The position numbers were made by a program, and so were the translations under genes. The notes under the pieces are model-generated. The model saw nothing but the letters and a program-made list of their open reading frames with translations. It was not told where the DNA came from and ran no database searches. Below are positions 32,989 through 42,717 of a DNA stretch of 64,000 bases, piece by piece (positions within the stretch are counted from its first letter, which is position 1; every line of letters begins with the position of its first letter). The DNA comes from Prauserella salsuginis (lineage in GTDB: Bacteria > Actinomycetota > Actinomycetes > Mycobacteriales > Pseudonocardiaceae). The stretch covers positions 1 through 64,000 of the forward strand of contig NZ_JANBBF010000009.1 in NCBI RefSeq assembly GCF_024648885.1. Direction: 5' to 3'.

Positions 32989-33270
32989 ATGGAGATTTCG
33001 GGCATCATCTCGGCGATCGTCGTCGGGCTCATCATCGGCGCGCTCGGCAGGCTCGTCGCACCCGGCAAGCAGAAGATCGCCATCTGGCTGACCCTGCTCG
33101 TCGGTATCGTCGCGGCGTTCGTCGGGACGGCCATCGCCCGCGGCCTCGGCTACGCCGACACCGACGGCTGGGACTGGCTCGAACTCATCACCCAGGTCGT
33201 CGTCGCCGCCATCGGCGTTTCCCTCGTCGCAGGCTTCGCGGGCAAGGACCGCAAGAAGGTCGACCGCTGA
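32989..33270 (+). CDS. GlsB/YeaQ/YmgE family (transglycosylase-associated) membrane protein
   Basis: A 93-residue protein behind AGGAGG. Three hydrophobic helices, EISGIISAIVVGLIIGALGR, IAIWLTLLVGIVAAFVGTAI and LITQVVVAAIGVSLVAGFAG, with the small-residue pattern GRLVAPG typical of the family. Length is as expected. Members are stress-associated inner-membrane proteins; the transglycosylase label is historical. Confidence 0.9.
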   Translation: MEISGIISAIVVGLIIGALGRLVAPGKQKIAIWLTLLVGIVAAFVGTAIARGLGYADTDGWDWLELITQVVVAAIGVSLVAGFAGKDRKKVDR

Positions 33271-33378
33271 GCCGTCCACGAGCTCACGCGGGCGGCGGCA
33301 GGGGCCTCGGCGGCAACGGAGACGAGTAGACGACGCGGGTCGTGACGCTGCCGAGGCCCGGCCCGGCCTGCCGGCTGT

Positions 33379-35532
33379 TCAGCCTCGACTGCGGTCGACC
33401 TGCTGCGAACGCTCGTCACCCGGAAGGAACGGCCACCCGGGGCGTCGCGGGTCGCCGCCGTCGTCGCCCCCGTCGTTGCCGCCGCCGTCACCCGATTTGC
33501 AGACCACGCGCGGCACCGGCCGGTAGGTCACGGTCGTCGACTGCCGGTCCACGACACGGTCGCCGCGCAGTGCCTTCACCACGCGCGTGTCGGTGACGGT
33601 GAAGCCCTCCGCACCCGACGTCTCCTCACAGCCCGGACCGCGGTCCCGCTTGACCGGCGGGGACTTCACGTCGGTGCGGTCACTCGTCGACCCGCTGACG
33701 CGGTACTGCTTCGTGCCCCACAACCGCACCGTCACGCTGTCGCCGGATGTCCAGGCCTGCACCGCGACACCGCTGTCGAGGTTGTTGGTCAGCGACATGT
33801 CGACCGACGAGCCGTCGGGCAGGTGTGACACGGCGTCTCGGCCCGCGGGGTAGCGGTCGACGAACGTCGGGTGCGCCCTGTGGCCCGCGTCCTTCAACCC
33901 GGCTTCGTACGCGGCGTTGTACAGCGTGCTCGTCAGCTGTGACACGCCGCCACCGATGACGCGCGGGCCGGTGCCGCCGGAGTACAGCGGCGCCTCGACG
34001 TAGCCCTTCGACGACGTGCGCGGGCCGGTCGCCGCCTCGAGGCTGAACGTGTCACCGGGGCGCACCACGGAACCCGTCACCGCGGCGGCCATCGTCGACA
34101 CGTTCCGCGCTGCGGCACCGGAGAGCCCGCCGGTCGTGAATTCGCCGACGACCTCCTTCATGCCCAGCTTGCGCAGCTCCTCGGTGCTCACGTCGGGCGC
34201 CTGCACCTGGTACACGACCTCGAGCGTGCGCCCCTCCTGCTTGCCCGCCACGGTGAAGAACGGCGCGAACGTCTCCTGCCAGTCGATCTGCCTGCCTTCC
34301 TTCGACGGTTCGACCGAGGGCCGCGAGCCCGCGAACACCAGCTCGGCGTTCGACGCGCGCCGTTCGGTCTCGCCCAGCCGCGGGATCAGCACGTCCTGCA
34401 GCTTCGCCCGGTCGAGGGTCACCTGCAGCGCGCCCTCGTCCGACGGTTCGTGCTGCATCGCGTCACTGATGTGCCGCGGGGTGAGCGTGGCCGTCGTCTT
34501 GTCGGCGCGCACCGTCACGGGGCCGGACACGAGCGGTTTCGTCTGCTCGAGTGCCCGCCGCACGGCCTCCTCGGTCGTCTTCGCCGGCGTGACGTCGACG
34601 TCGAGCGTCACGCCCTTGTCGGCCAGCCAGTCCGCCTTGATCTGCTTCATCGCGCCGTCGACGTCGGTGAGGCGCTGCCCCTGCCGCGGCATGATCGGGA
34701 ATGGTTCGACCGCGCTGCCTTCCACGGTGCGGAACCCGACGTCCCCTTCGCGCACCTCGTGGTTGATCTCGCCCGCGGCCAGACCGTTGATCGCCTCGCG
34801 CAGCACGTCGTCGTCGGCCGAGGACACGACGCCGATCTCCCTCGTGGTGAACAGCGACGTCAGCCGTGACAGCGGATCGATCGGCTGGTTGCCCGCACGT
34901 TCGACCGTGCCGGCCCAGTCGAGGCCGAGGCCCGCGTCGGCCGGGTCGAGACGGGTCGTGACGTCACCGGCTCGCACGGGCAGCGGGTCCGTCAGCTGCG
35001 GGCCGAGCTCATCGCGCAGCTTCTCCTCGGCGTCGGCGCGATTCAACCCACCGACCTCGACGCCCGCCACGGTCACCCCGCGCGGCACGTCGCCCAAGCT
35101 GGTGATCAGGTCCACCAAGTACACGAACAGCAGCGCGACGACCGTGCCGCCGAAGATCATGAACGCCTTGCCGATGCCGCGCTGGATCCGCGTGCGTGCG
35201 GGCGGCTTGCGGGGGTCGGCCGGTCCGAGCAGCTCATCGGCCAGGCCGACCTCGCCACTGCCCGCGGCGACCTCGTCGCGGTACCGCACGCTCGGATACG
35301 CCGAGAACGCCGCGGCGGGCAGGTCCGTACCGGTGGCCTCCGGGTCGGTGTTGTCGGCGGGCCACGCAGGGTCGTGCGAGAGCAGCCAGTTGTCCGGCAG
35401 GTTCAGCGAACCGTCGTCCTCATGGACCTCGTACCCGCCGTGACCGGCCTCGCCGTGCTCACGCGGGGAGTGGGCAGAGCCGCCCTCGGGGTGGGCCGGG
35501 TGTTCCCACGGCCGGTCCAACTCGTCGCGCAC
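33379..35532 (-). CDS. VanW family protein with peptidoglycan-binding repeats (YoaR-like)
   Basis: GTG 35532 with GGGAGGG upstream gives 717 residues. A cytoplasmic N-terminus of about 125 acidic residues precedes one TM helix (FMIFGGTVVALLFVYLVDLI). Outside come two putative peptidoglycan-binding domains (GVTVAGVEVGGLNRADAEEK ... and a second around VTLDVDVTPAKTTEEAVRRA), a G5-like stretch, then the VanW domain (VVRPGDTFSLEAATGPRTSS, RVIGGGVSQLTSTLYNAAYE, FVDRYPAGRDAVSHLPDG). The C-terminal tail is Gly/Asp-rich. The protein probably acts at the cell wall; its reaction is unknown. A longer open frame at the 5' end would start inside the GroES gene region. Confidence 0.88.
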   Translation of the reverse strand: MRDELDRPWEHPAHPEGGSAHSPREHGEAGHGGYEVHEDDGSLNLPDNWLLSHDPAWPADNTDPEATGTDLPAAAFSAYPSVRYRDEVAAGSGEVGLADELLGPADPRKPPARTRIQRGIGKAFMIFGGTVVALLFVYLVDLITSLGDVPRGVTVAGVEVGGLNRADAEEKLRDELGPQLTDPLPVRAGDVTTRLDPADAGLGLDWAGTVERAGNQPIDPLSRLTSLFTTREIGVVSSADDDVLREAINGLAAGEINHEVREGDVGFRTVEGSAVEPFPIMPRQGQRLTDVDGAMKQIKADWLADKGVTLDVDVTPAKTTEEAVRRALEQTKPLVSGPVTVRADKTTATLTPRHISDAMQHEPSDEGALQVTLDRAKLQDVLIPRLGETERRASNAELVFAGSRPSVEPSKEGRQIDWQETFAPFFTVAGKQEGRTLEVVYQVQAPDVSTEELRKLGMKEVVGEFTTGGLSGAAARNVSTMAAAVTGSVVRPGDTFSLEAATGPRTSSKGYVEAPLYSGGTGPRVIGGGVSQLTSTLYNAAYEAGLKDAGHRAHPTFVDRYPAGRDAVSHLPDGSSVDMSLTNNLDSGVAVQAWTSGDSVTVRLWGTKQYRVSGSTSDRTDVKSPPVKRDRGPGCEETSGAEGFTVTDTRVVKALRGDRVVDRQSTTVTYRPVPRVVCKSGDGGGNDGGDDGGDPRRPGWPFLPGDERSQQVDRSRG

Positions 35533-35554
35533 CAGCCCTCCCGCGTGGTCGGCG

Positions 35555-35899
35555 TTACAAGTACAAGCCTGTGCCCTGTTCGGTCCGCTCACTCGCGATC
35601 GCGTGGATGTCACGCTCACGCATCACCAGATAGGCGTCGCCCTGGATCTCCACCTCGAGCGGGTCCTCGGGGTTGAACAGGACCCGGTCACCGATCTTGA
35701 TGTTGCGTACGTTGTTGCCGACACCGAGGACATCGCCCCAGCAGAGCCGGCTTGCCATCTGCGCGGTCGCCGGGATGACGATGCCGCTGCTGCTGCGCCG
35801 CTCACCGTCGTCCGACGGCTGCCGCACGAGCAGCCGGTCGTGCAGCATCTGGATTTCGAGCTTCGCGTTCGAATCCGCGTTGTTCCGGGGTTCCACCAC
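35555..35899 (-). CDS. GroES-like co-chaperonin (second copy type)
   Basis: A 114-residue protein from GTG 35899. The GroES signature is visible: MLHDRLLVRQPSDDGERRSS, SGIVIPATAQ, WGDVLGVGNNVRNIKIGDRV, LFNPEDPLEVEIQGDAYLVM and RERDIHAI. It has an extra N-terminal segment (MVEPRNNADSNAKLEIQ) and C-terminal tail relative to standard 95-105-residue GroES, and lacks a groEL next door, so it is a divergent Cpn10 rather than the main groES. It lies between the thioredoxin-NHL and VanW genes on the same strand. Confidence 0.8.
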   Translation of the reverse strand: MVEPRNNADSNAKLEIQMLHDRLLVRQPSDDGERRSSSGIVIPATAQMASRLCWGDVLGVGNNVRNIKIGDRVLFNPEDPLEVEIQGDAYLVMRERDIHAIASERTEQGTGLYL

Positions 35900-35908
35900 G
35901 CGTTCATG

Positions 35909-37810
35909 TTAAGCCCCCGACGGACCCGGGTTCCCGGACATCACCAGGCTCAGCTCGCCGTCACCACCGCGCTCGACGCGGATCGGCACACCCCAGTCCT
36001 GGCGGGTGACCCGGCAGACGGGGTGCTCGGCGTCGATGTCGCAGCTGGCCGCCTGGGCGACGACCTGCAGCACACCCTCGGTCACCTCGTCCGAGAGGCG
36101 GATCAGGCGCGACAGGTCGGTGTCGGCGCCGTCGCCCTCGATGAGCAGTTCCGGCGGGGACGCGCTCACCTCGAGACGGGTCGACGGGCCGTAACGCTCG
36201 TCGAGCTTCTGTCCCGGCGGCGGGGTGAACACCACGTTCAGCTGCACCGCTCCCGAAGCCAACACCGTCGCGGGCCTGCGCACCTCTAGCGCCTCGCCCG
36301 CGACCTGATCGGCGTCCGACATCTCCAGCGGCGTCAGCCGGTGCGCGCCCGTTTCGACGACGAACACCACGCCGCCGGAGACGACGAGGCCGGCCGGTTC
36401 GGCCAACCCCGACGCGATCGTGACGACCTCACCCGTCGCGGGGTCGTAGCGGCGGATCGCACCGTTGTAGGTGTCGGCGACGCCGACGGTGCCGTCAGGC
36501 AGCACGGCCACCCCCTGCGGGTGCTGCAGCAGCGCGTGGGCGGCCTTGCCGTCGCGGTGGCCGAAGTGGAACAGGTCCGTGCCGACGGCGGTGTACACGG
36601 CGTAGCCGTCGTGGCCGTCACCCTCGATCCACCGCAGCGCCGAGGTCTCGGCGTCGACGAACCACATCCGGTTGCGGCCCACGGCCAGTCCGGACGGCTG
36701 CGCGAGGAACGCCTCGTCGGCGCGGCCGTCGCGCAGCCCCTCGGTGGTCGTGCCCGCCAGCCTGCGCACCGTGGCATCGACCGGGTCGAACAGGCCGAGG
36801 GTGTGGTTGCCCGCCATCGCGACGACGACACCGCCGGGGCCGCCGTCGGCCTCGTCCCACCAGCACACGTCCCACGGGCTGGTCAGGTCGACGTCGAGTG
36901 CCTTGCCCGCGTCGTCACCGTCCCGCCACTGCTCACCGGTGCCGGCCACGGTCGTCACGGCGCCGTTCGACAGGTCGACGCCCCGCAGGGTGTGACCCGC
37001 CGTGTCGGCGACGACCAGGTGGTAGCCGACCCGCTGGGCGACCGCCTCCGGCAACAACGTCAGACCCGACGGCTCGGCCAGCGACGCCACGTCGAACGCC
37101 CCGTCGCGGCCGCCGCGCTCGCCACTGCCGAAGCGGCGCACGACCGTCTCGGCATCCGAAGCGAACTCGGCGACGCCGTGCCCCGCGGTGTCGGCCACGA
37201 GCAGCCGGCCGCCCGACGTCGCGACGGCCTTCGCGGGGAAGCGCAGTTCGGTGTCGGCCGTCTCGTCGGCCACGTACGGGTTGCCGCCGCGGCGCAGCGT
37301 GCCCTTCGCGTCGTGGGTCTCGACCAGCTCGCCGACGACGCGGCGCAGCGCCTCGCCGTGACCCTCACCTGCGGCGACATGCGCGATGTAACCCTCGGGG
37401 TCGACGATCACGAGGGTCGGCCACGCCTTGATCGCGTACTGCCGCCACGTCGTCATGTCCGGGTCGTTGAGCACCGGGTGGTGTACGCCGTACCGCTCGA
37501 CGGCCGCAGCGATCGCGTCGCGCTCACCCTCGTGCGTGAACTTCGGCGAGTGCACCCCGATGGTCACGAGCACGTCGGCGAACTCGTCCTCGATGGGGCG
37601 GAGTTCGTCGATCACGTGCTGACAATTGATGCACCCCGACGTCCAGAAGTCGAGCAGGACGATCCTCCCTCGCAGGCCTGCGAGGCGGAGCCGCTCGCCA
37701 CCCGTGTTCAGCCAGTCGGTGCCGGCGAGCTCGGGCGCGCGGACATGCTGCCGCGCGGCGCTGCTCGCGGGCACTGGGTCGGTGTCACTCACATTTCCAG
37801 TGAACGTCAT
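35909..37810 (-). CDS. Thioredoxin-domain NHL-repeat protein
   Basis: ATG 37810 gives 633 residues. Residues 20-165 are a TlpA/AhpC-like thioredoxin fold with LLDFWTSGCINCQHVIDELR (CxxC active pair) and WPTLVIVDPEGYIAHVAAGE. The rest is a beta-propeller of NHL repeats (ADTAGHGVAEFASD, SLAEPSGLTLLPE, VADTAGHTLRGVDLSNGAV, QPSGLAVGRNRMWFVDAETS, HPQGVAVLPDGTVGVADTYN, GLAEPAGLVVSGGVVFVVET). No signal peptide, so cytosolic. The same architecture occurs in NHLRC2 in animals and in actinobacteria; the substrate is unknown. A 10-base gap separates it from the GroES-like gene. Confidence 0.9.
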   Translation of the reverse strand: MTFTGNVSDTDPVPASSAARQHVRAPELAGTDWLNTGGERLRLAGLRGRIVLLDFWTSGCINCQHVIDELRPIEDEFADVLVTIGVHSPKFTHEGERDAIAAAVERYGVHHPVLNDPDMTTWRQYAIKAWPTLVIVDPEGYIAHVAAGEGHGEALRRVVGELVETHDAKGTLRRGGNPYVADETADTELRFPAKAVATSGGRLLVADTAGHGVAEFASDAETVVRRFGSGERGGRDGAFDVASLAEPSGLTLLPEAVAQRVGYHLVVADTAGHTLRGVDLSNGAVTTVAGTGEQWRDGDDAGKALDVDLTSPWDVCWWDEADGGPGGVVVAMAGNHTLGLFDPVDATVRRLAGTTTEGLRDGRADEAFLAQPSGLAVGRNRMWFVDAETSALRWIEGDGHDGYAVYTAVGTDLFHFGHRDGKAAHALLQHPQGVAVLPDGTVGVADTYNGAIRRYDPATGEVVTIASGLAEPAGLVVSGGVVFVVETGAHRLTPLEMSDADQVAGEALEVRRPATVLASGAVQLNVVFTPPPGQKLDERYGPSTRLEVSASPPELLIEGDGADTDLSRLIRLSDEVTEGVLQVVAQAASCDIDAEHPVCRVTRQDWGVPIRVERGGDGELSLVMSGNPGPSGA

Positions 37811-38088
37811 CGGACCGGAAAGGTGAGCCCCCGCGTGCGGCATTACACCCGCGAGAGCGATCACCCTCGAGTGAGGGAATGCGGAGGGTGTTTCCGCACG
37901 TCAGCTGTCACGGCCGCACTGCGCCGATCGGGCGCGGGCCGAACGGGGGCCACACACACCGGCCATCACCGGGCGCGGTCATCCGCGACCGCCGGCTGGT
38001 CACCTCGGCCGAGTAGGCGGGCGCGGCGACACCAGCCCGCCGGACTCAACCTCCGGCGGGCTCACCTCCCGCAGGTTCGCGCCAGGGG

Positions 38089-38571
38089 TCAACCGGCCGT
38101 CACGGACTCCGCACGCCGCTTCACGCCCGCGAGCGTCTTGTCGATGTTGCGCTTGTTGATACCAGCTCGGTCCATCGTGCCGACGACCACGCCCGTGACC
38201 ACCCTGGCCCAGCCGGGGCGGCGGTCCCACGTGCTCTCGACGACCCGGCAACCGTCACCGTCCGGTTCGAAGTCGTACTGCCACCGGGCCACCTTCAGCG
38301 GACCGACCGCGACGTCGAAGGCGAACTTCTCACCCTCCGCGGCGTCGGTCACCGTCGCCGTCGTGCTCCACCGGAAGAAACCGTTCCGATTGCGGCCGCG
38401 GAACCGGGCGCCCGGCACCGACTCGGTCGCCCCGCCCAACCAACGGAAACCCTCGTACTCGCCCGCGAGCTCGGCCAGCACGCCGGGATCGCTGACCAGC
38501 GAATACACCTGTTCCGACGAGGCGTCGATGTGGATCGAACCGGAGGCGTCGGGCTCCTTCGCGGTCGACAT
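38089..38571 (-). CDS. SRPBCC (polyketide cyclase/START-like) family protein
   Basis: ATG 38571 with AGAGGAG upstream gives 160 residues. SGSIHIDASSEQVYSLVSDP, VLAELAGEYEGFRWLGGATE, ARFRGRNRNGFFRWSTTATV, VGPLKVARWQYDFEPDGDGC and TMDRAGINKRNIDKTLAGVK are typical of the polyketide_cyc2 family, small cytosolic hydrophobic-ligand-binding proteins. Ligand unknown. Monocistronic. Confidence 0.88.
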   Translation of the reverse strand: MSTAKEPDASGSIHIDASSEQVYSLVSDPGVLAELAGEYEGFRWLGGATESVPGARFRGRNRNGFFRWSTTATVTDAAEGEKFAFDVAVGPLKVARWQYDFEPDGDGCRVVESTWDRRPGWARVVTGVVVGTMDRAGINKRNIDKTLAGVKRRAESVTAG

Positions 38572-38659
38572 GGCCGCTCCTCTCGCGTGACGACGTACCG
38601 GGGAGTGTCTACCGGCCACCCTGCGCCCGTCGCCATAGCGCAGCCGTGCGACCCGCAGC

Positions 38660-41608
38660 TCATTTCACGTTGTTACGCCGCAGGGCACGGCCCATACCGG
38701 CGGCCGCGGTGGTCGCGAGCACCCAGCCCATCGCCGTGAAACCGGTCGCGACCCACATGTCGGCCCCGCTCAGATGCCACCTGCCCTTGTTGCCGAAGTC
38801 GACGATCGGCACCAGCAGATCGACGGTGAACAACACCGGGTTCCAGTTCAGGCCCGTGTCGTCGGCGTTGACCGCACACCGCCTGCCGTCCACGGCCAGC
38901 AGCTCCCCGTCCCGGATGCAGCCGTCGACCCCCACGCCGAACCACACACTGCCCGCGACCAGGAGCAACAGCAGCAGCACGACCGCCCGCATCGGGCGGT
39001 AGCCGTAGCCCACCGTCCACCGCTGCAGCAGGCTCCACAGCCGCACCCCGAGGCCCACGACCGGCTTGCCGTGCGCGAGCGACTCGTACCGGTACTGCTG
39101 CTTCTTGGCCAGCACCCAGTCCGCATGCTCCTCGTTGCCGGACGAACGGAGCATCGCCGCGAACTGGTCGTACGGGCCCGGCCGGTAGCCGCCGATCGCG
39201 TCGTGCAACAGCCGGAGCCTGCGCCGCACCTCCGCGGTGTCGTCGATCCCGATCGGCGTGCCGAGGCTGTCGTAGCGGAAGTCCTCGAGGTCCAGCCCAC
39301 CGGTCGCCAACCACAGGCTCCCCTCGGCACCGGTGGCGCCCGTGTCGGTGGCATCGGCGTCCTCGGTGAGCGTGCCGCAATGGGCCCGCAGCAGCACGAC
39401 CTTCCCGAGCGGCGGACTGCCGGGGGCGAGGACGAACTCGTCGGCGTGAGTGTCACCGGCGTCGAACGCGACCGTCGCGGGATCGTCCGTGCCGTCGACC
39501 GCTCCGCACAACTGCGCACCGGTGACGTCGAGCTGCCGCTGGATCTGCGCCCCGTCCATGGTCACCCCACCGCGAGCGGTGAACGGGCGCTTCTCCTCGG
39601 CCGTGAGCAGCACGCTGCGGGCCACCCGTACCGACCGCAGGTCCACGGCCCAGTCGCAGCTGCCGTCGTCCTTGCGCTCCGGTTTGCCGACCTCGGTGCC
39701 CTGCAGATCGATACTGCCGCCCACCGTGATGCCCATCAGCCGCAACGTGCCCTCGGCGTGACACCGCCGGATCTTGAGGTTGCCGGACACGCTGCTGCGG
39801 CGCAGCGACAGCACGTCCCGGCCGGGGTGGCTGAACGTGCCGTCGGTGAGGTGGACGTTGCCGCGGATCGTCACATCCGCGATGCGCACCTGCCCCTTGG
39901 CGCGGATGCCCTTGCTGTCGAGATCGCCGCTGATCTCGCTGCCGTCGAGGTGCACCGCGCGGTCCCGGAACGGCGGTTTGCGACTCGGCAGCACGCGGAT
40001 GTGGGACTCGGCCAGCCGCAGTGAACCGCCGAGCCGCGAGTTCACCATGCGCAGCGTACCGTCGACATCCAAGCCGTCCGACAGCTCCACGTTGCCTTCG
40101 ACGTGCAGCCGGTCGGCGATCAGCGCCGGATACGGATCGACGTACCAATCGCCCGTCTTCCACGTGTCGACGCCGACCCCGCCCTGCTTGACCTTCAGCT
40201 CCGCGCCGCGGAAGTTGAGATCACCGGAGACACGCATGCTCGGCAGGTACAGCAGCCCACGCGTGCGGAAACGCTGCTCGCCGAGCTCGCCGCCGGTCCG
40301 GTCTACCTCGCACAACAGGCTGCCGCCGACGACCGCGCCGTTCCCGTTCAACGCGAACCCGTCGGGATTGCGCAACAGCGCACCCGAGAAGTTGACGTTG
40401 CCGCCGGTCCGCAGCCCGGGGATGCGCACCTCGCCCTCCGCGTCCAGCCGGTACGCCAGCAGCGCACCGGTGACGAGCAGCCGGTCGGCATGCAGCGCCT
40501 TGCCCTGCGGATGGACGATCCGCGTCGCCGTGAACACCGCCGAACCCTCGATGACGGCGTCGGTCAGGTTGACGGCCGCGTCGGGCATGCCGCGGTCGAC
40601 CCCGTCGGCGCGGCGCATCGTCGTCTCGCCGTCGGTGCCGCCCGCCTCCGCCTCGATGTAGGACTTGATCAGCCGGAGGTCGTTGCCCGTACGCAGGTTG
40701 CGAGCCAGCAGCCCGGGCAGGCGGCAACGCTGGAACACCAGGCCGAGGAGCTTGGCCTCACGCACATCGGGCGCATGTTCGAACCGGCAGCGTTCGAACC
40801 GGAACAGGTAGCGCAGGTCGGCACCGCGCAGATCCAGGCGCCCGGTGATGTAGGCGTTCTCGACCTGCACGATCGGCGCGTTCGTCGACTGTTTCCGCCA
40901 GCGCAACAGCCCGCTGAGGCCGCTGTCGAGGACCTGGGGGACCAGTTCGGAGGCATCGACGACGTGATCCGGTTCGGAGTCGGGGTCGAACGGGTCGTAG
41001 CGATCGCCGTCGTCGGGCGAGGCAGCCTCGTCCGGGGCACCCGACCTGCCCGGCCTGCCCGGCTTTCCGGCGTTGGCGGTCCTGCCGGGTCTGCGGGCGC
41101 GGGGAACACCGAACGCCGGCTTCGGCGGAATCGGCAAGCCCGATCCCGGCGTCCTGGCGTCGGGGACTCTGGCGTCGGGAGTTCTGGCGCCGGGAGTTCC
41201 GGTGCCGGGGCTTCCGGTGCCGGGGCTTCCGGTGCCGGGGGCGTCGCGGGACGTGGCGTGGCGTGGCGTGGAGTCAGGCGATGCGGAGGGCGACGGGACG
41301 TCGCGCCGATCGATGTCCGGAGCGGGAACCCAGCGCGTGGAGGTGATGTCGACGTGACCATCCATGGCGCCGGCGGCCGGGTGGTCGATGGTCGGGTGGT
41401 CGGCGGCCGGGTGGTCGATGGTCGGGTGGTCGATGGTCGAGGTGTCGGCGTATGAGGTGTCGGAGTCCGGGGTGTCGTCGGAGCCCGGTGTATCGGAGTC
41501 GGGTGTGTCGGAGTCGTCGGCCGACGTGTCGGGGAGGCGGCCACGGGACTCCTCGTCGGGATGGTCGTCGCCCTCGTCGCGACCACCTCGTCGGCGGATG
41601 CTCGGCAT
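38660..41608 (-). CDS. Large membrane protein with beta-helix-like repeats and low-complexity N-terminus
   Basis: From ATG 41608 (GAGGGG upstream) a 982-residue protein. Residues 1-200 are low complexity, with tandem TIDHP and PGTGS/PDAR units encoded by short DNA repeats. Residues about 230-790 contain many short strands of the form ITGRLDLRGADL, GEVRIPGLRTGGNVNFSGAL, VSGDLNFRGAELKV, GNVELSDGLDVDGTLRMVNS, which look like a bactofilin/right-handed beta-helix solenoid. The C-terminus has two or three TM helices (AVVLLLLLLVAGSVWFGVGV, MWVATGFTAMGWVLATTAAA). Family unknown to me; possibly a cytoskeletal or surface scaffold. Confidence 0.75.
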   Translation of the reverse strand: MPSIRRRGGRDEGDDHPDEESRGRLPDTSADDSDTPDSDTPGSDDTPDSDTSYADTSTIDHPTIDHPAADHPTIDHPAAGAMDGHVDITSTRWVPAPDIDRRDVPSPSASPDSTPRHATSRDAPGTGSPGTGSPGTGTPGARTPDARVPDARTPGSGLPIPPKPAFGVPRARRPGRTANAGKPGRPGRSGAPDEAASPDDGDRYDPFDPDSEPDHVVDASELVPQVLDSGLSGLLRWRKQSTNAPIVQVENAYITGRLDLRGADLRYLFRFERCRFEHAPDVREAKLLGLVFQRCRLPGLLARNLRTGNDLRLIKSYIEAEAGGTDGETTMRRADGVDRGMPDAAVNLTDAVIEGSAVFTATRIVHPQGKALHADRLLVTGALLAYRLDAEGEVRIPGLRTGGNVNFSGALLRNPDGFALNGNGAVVGGSLLCEVDRTGGELGEQRFRTRGLLYLPSMRVSGDLNFRGAELKVKQGGVGVDTWKTGDWYVDPYPALIADRLHVEGNVELSDGLDVDGTLRMVNSRLGGSLRLAESHIRVLPSRKPPFRDRAVHLDGSEISGDLDSKGIRAKGQVRIADVTIRGNVHLTDGTFSHPGRDVLSLRRSSVSGNLKIRRCHAEGTLRLMGITVGGSIDLQGTEVGKPERKDDGSCDWAVDLRSVRVARSVLLTAEEKRPFTARGGVTMDGAQIQRQLDVTGAQLCGAVDGTDDPATVAFDAGDTHADEFVLAPGSPPLGKVVLLRAHCGTLTEDADATDTGATGAEGSLWLATGGLDLEDFRYDSLGTPIGIDDTAEVRRRLRLLHDAIGGYRPGPYDQFAAMLRSSGNEEHADWVLAKKQQYRYESLAHGKPVVGLGVRLWSLLQRWTVGYGYRPMRAVVLLLLLLVAGSVWFGVGVDGCIRDGELLAVDGRRCAVNADDTGLNWNPVLFTVDLLVPIVDFGNKGRWHLSGADMWVATGFTAMGWVLATTAAAGMGRALRRNNVK

Positions 41609-41815
41609 TGCGCAACGCCCCTCTCTGGTCACCTGCCGACCGGAGCCGGCCCCCGATCACGGTGCGGGCGGCCGAGATGGGAGGCGACACCCGGTACCGA
41701 TGCGACCGCGCAGAGCGACAACTTACCGCGCAACCGCCCGAAACATCACCTGTTTCAGCGATCTCGCAGCCCCGCCCCGCACAAGGGACTAACCAAGGCC
41801 ACGGTGGTCGGCGCA

Positions 41816-41895
41816 CGCAGCCACGCGTCAGCGTGGCGATGAGAGGTGGGCGGGTGGGCGCCCTTTCGGGCGCCCCTCGGGTGCCCTCGGGGGCA
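41816..41895. repeat. Repeat family C unit plus family A-like hairpins
   Basis: AGCCACGCGTCAGCGTGG and GATGAGAGGTGGGCGGG are the reverse of the ~35-nt unit seen at 48611-48697. Next to it GGGCGCCC-TTTC-GGGCGCCC (41861-41880) and CCTCGGGGGCATC form hairpins that can terminate the amino-acid transporter operon. Confidence 0.6.
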
Positions 41896-41922
41896 TCAGA
41901 GGGGCTCACCCGGTCAGTGGTG

Positions 41923-42717
41923 TCACTCGACCTCGGAGGCGTGGACCGGGTTGAGGACGCGGCTGAGGAACGTCTTGGTGCGGTCCTCGACCGGGTCGGC
42001 GATGACCTTGGACGGCGGGCCCGATTCGACGATGACGCCGCCGTCCATGAACAGCACCTTGTCGGCGACCTCGCGTGCGAACTGCATCTCGTGCGTGACC
42101 ACGAGCATCGTCATGCCCTCGTGGGCGAGCTGGCGCATCACCCCGAGCACATCGCCGACCAGCTCGGGGTCGAGCGCCGACGTCGGTTCGTCGAACAGCA
42201 TCACCGCGGGTTGCATCGACAGCGCCCGCGCGATCGCCACCCGCTGCTGCTGCCCACCGGAGAGCTGCTCGGGCATCGCCCCGGCCTTCTCCGCCAGACC
42301 CACCTTCTCGAGGTTCTCGCGCGCGATCCGCTCGGCCTCGCCCTGTTCCCGTTTCAACACCTTGCGCTGCGCGACGGTCAGGTTGTCGAGCACCGACAGG
42401 TGGCCGAACAGGTTGAACGCCTGGAAGACCATGCCGATGGAACGCCGCGCCTTGTCGATGTCGACGTCCGGGTCGGTCAGCTCGAAGCCGTTCACCACGA
42501 CGCGGCCGGAATTGGGCTCCTCGAGCAGGTTCACGCAGCGCAACAGGGTCGACTTGCCGGAACCCGAGGGGCCGATGATGCACACGACCTCACCGCGCTC
42601 GACGCTCACGTCGATGCCCTTGAGCACCTCGAGCATGCCGAACGCCTTGTGCAGGCCGGTGATCTCGACGATCGGCCCGCCGCTCGCGGCGGGCGCGTCA
42701 CCCGTGTCGGCGCTCAC
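41923..42717 (-). CDS. Polar amino acid ABC transporter ATP-binding protein
   Basis: GTG 42717 overlaps the permease stop as GTGA; 264 residues. Walker [10 protein letters not shown] at 49-57, Q-loop [18 protein letters not shown], signature [17 protein letters not shown], Walker [21 protein letters not shown] and switch [19 protein letters not shown]. It matches the GlnQ/HisP class energising uptake of glutamate, glutamine or other polar amino acids. Last gene of the operon SBP-permease-ATPase, consistent with an importer. Confidence 0.95.
   Translation of the reverse strand: MSADTGDAPAASGGPIVEITGLHKAFGMLEVLKGIDVSVERGEVVCIIGPSGSGKSTLLRCVNLLEEPNSGRVVVNGFELTDPDVDIDKARRSIGMVFQAFNLFGHLSVLDNLTVAQRKVLKREQGEAERIARENLEKVGLAEKAGAMPEQLSGGQQQRVAIARALSMQPAVMLFDEPTSALDPELVGDVLGVMRQLAHEGMTMLVVTHEMQFAREVADKVLFMDGGVIVESGPPSKVIADPVEDRTKTFLSRVLNPVHASEVE

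Noticed and set aside
36341-38590. 749-codon plus-strand frame opposite the thioredoxin-NHL gene
   Set aside because: Shadow of the minus-strand gene with the CxxC and NHL motifs; its own translation is Arg/His/Val-rich without motifs.
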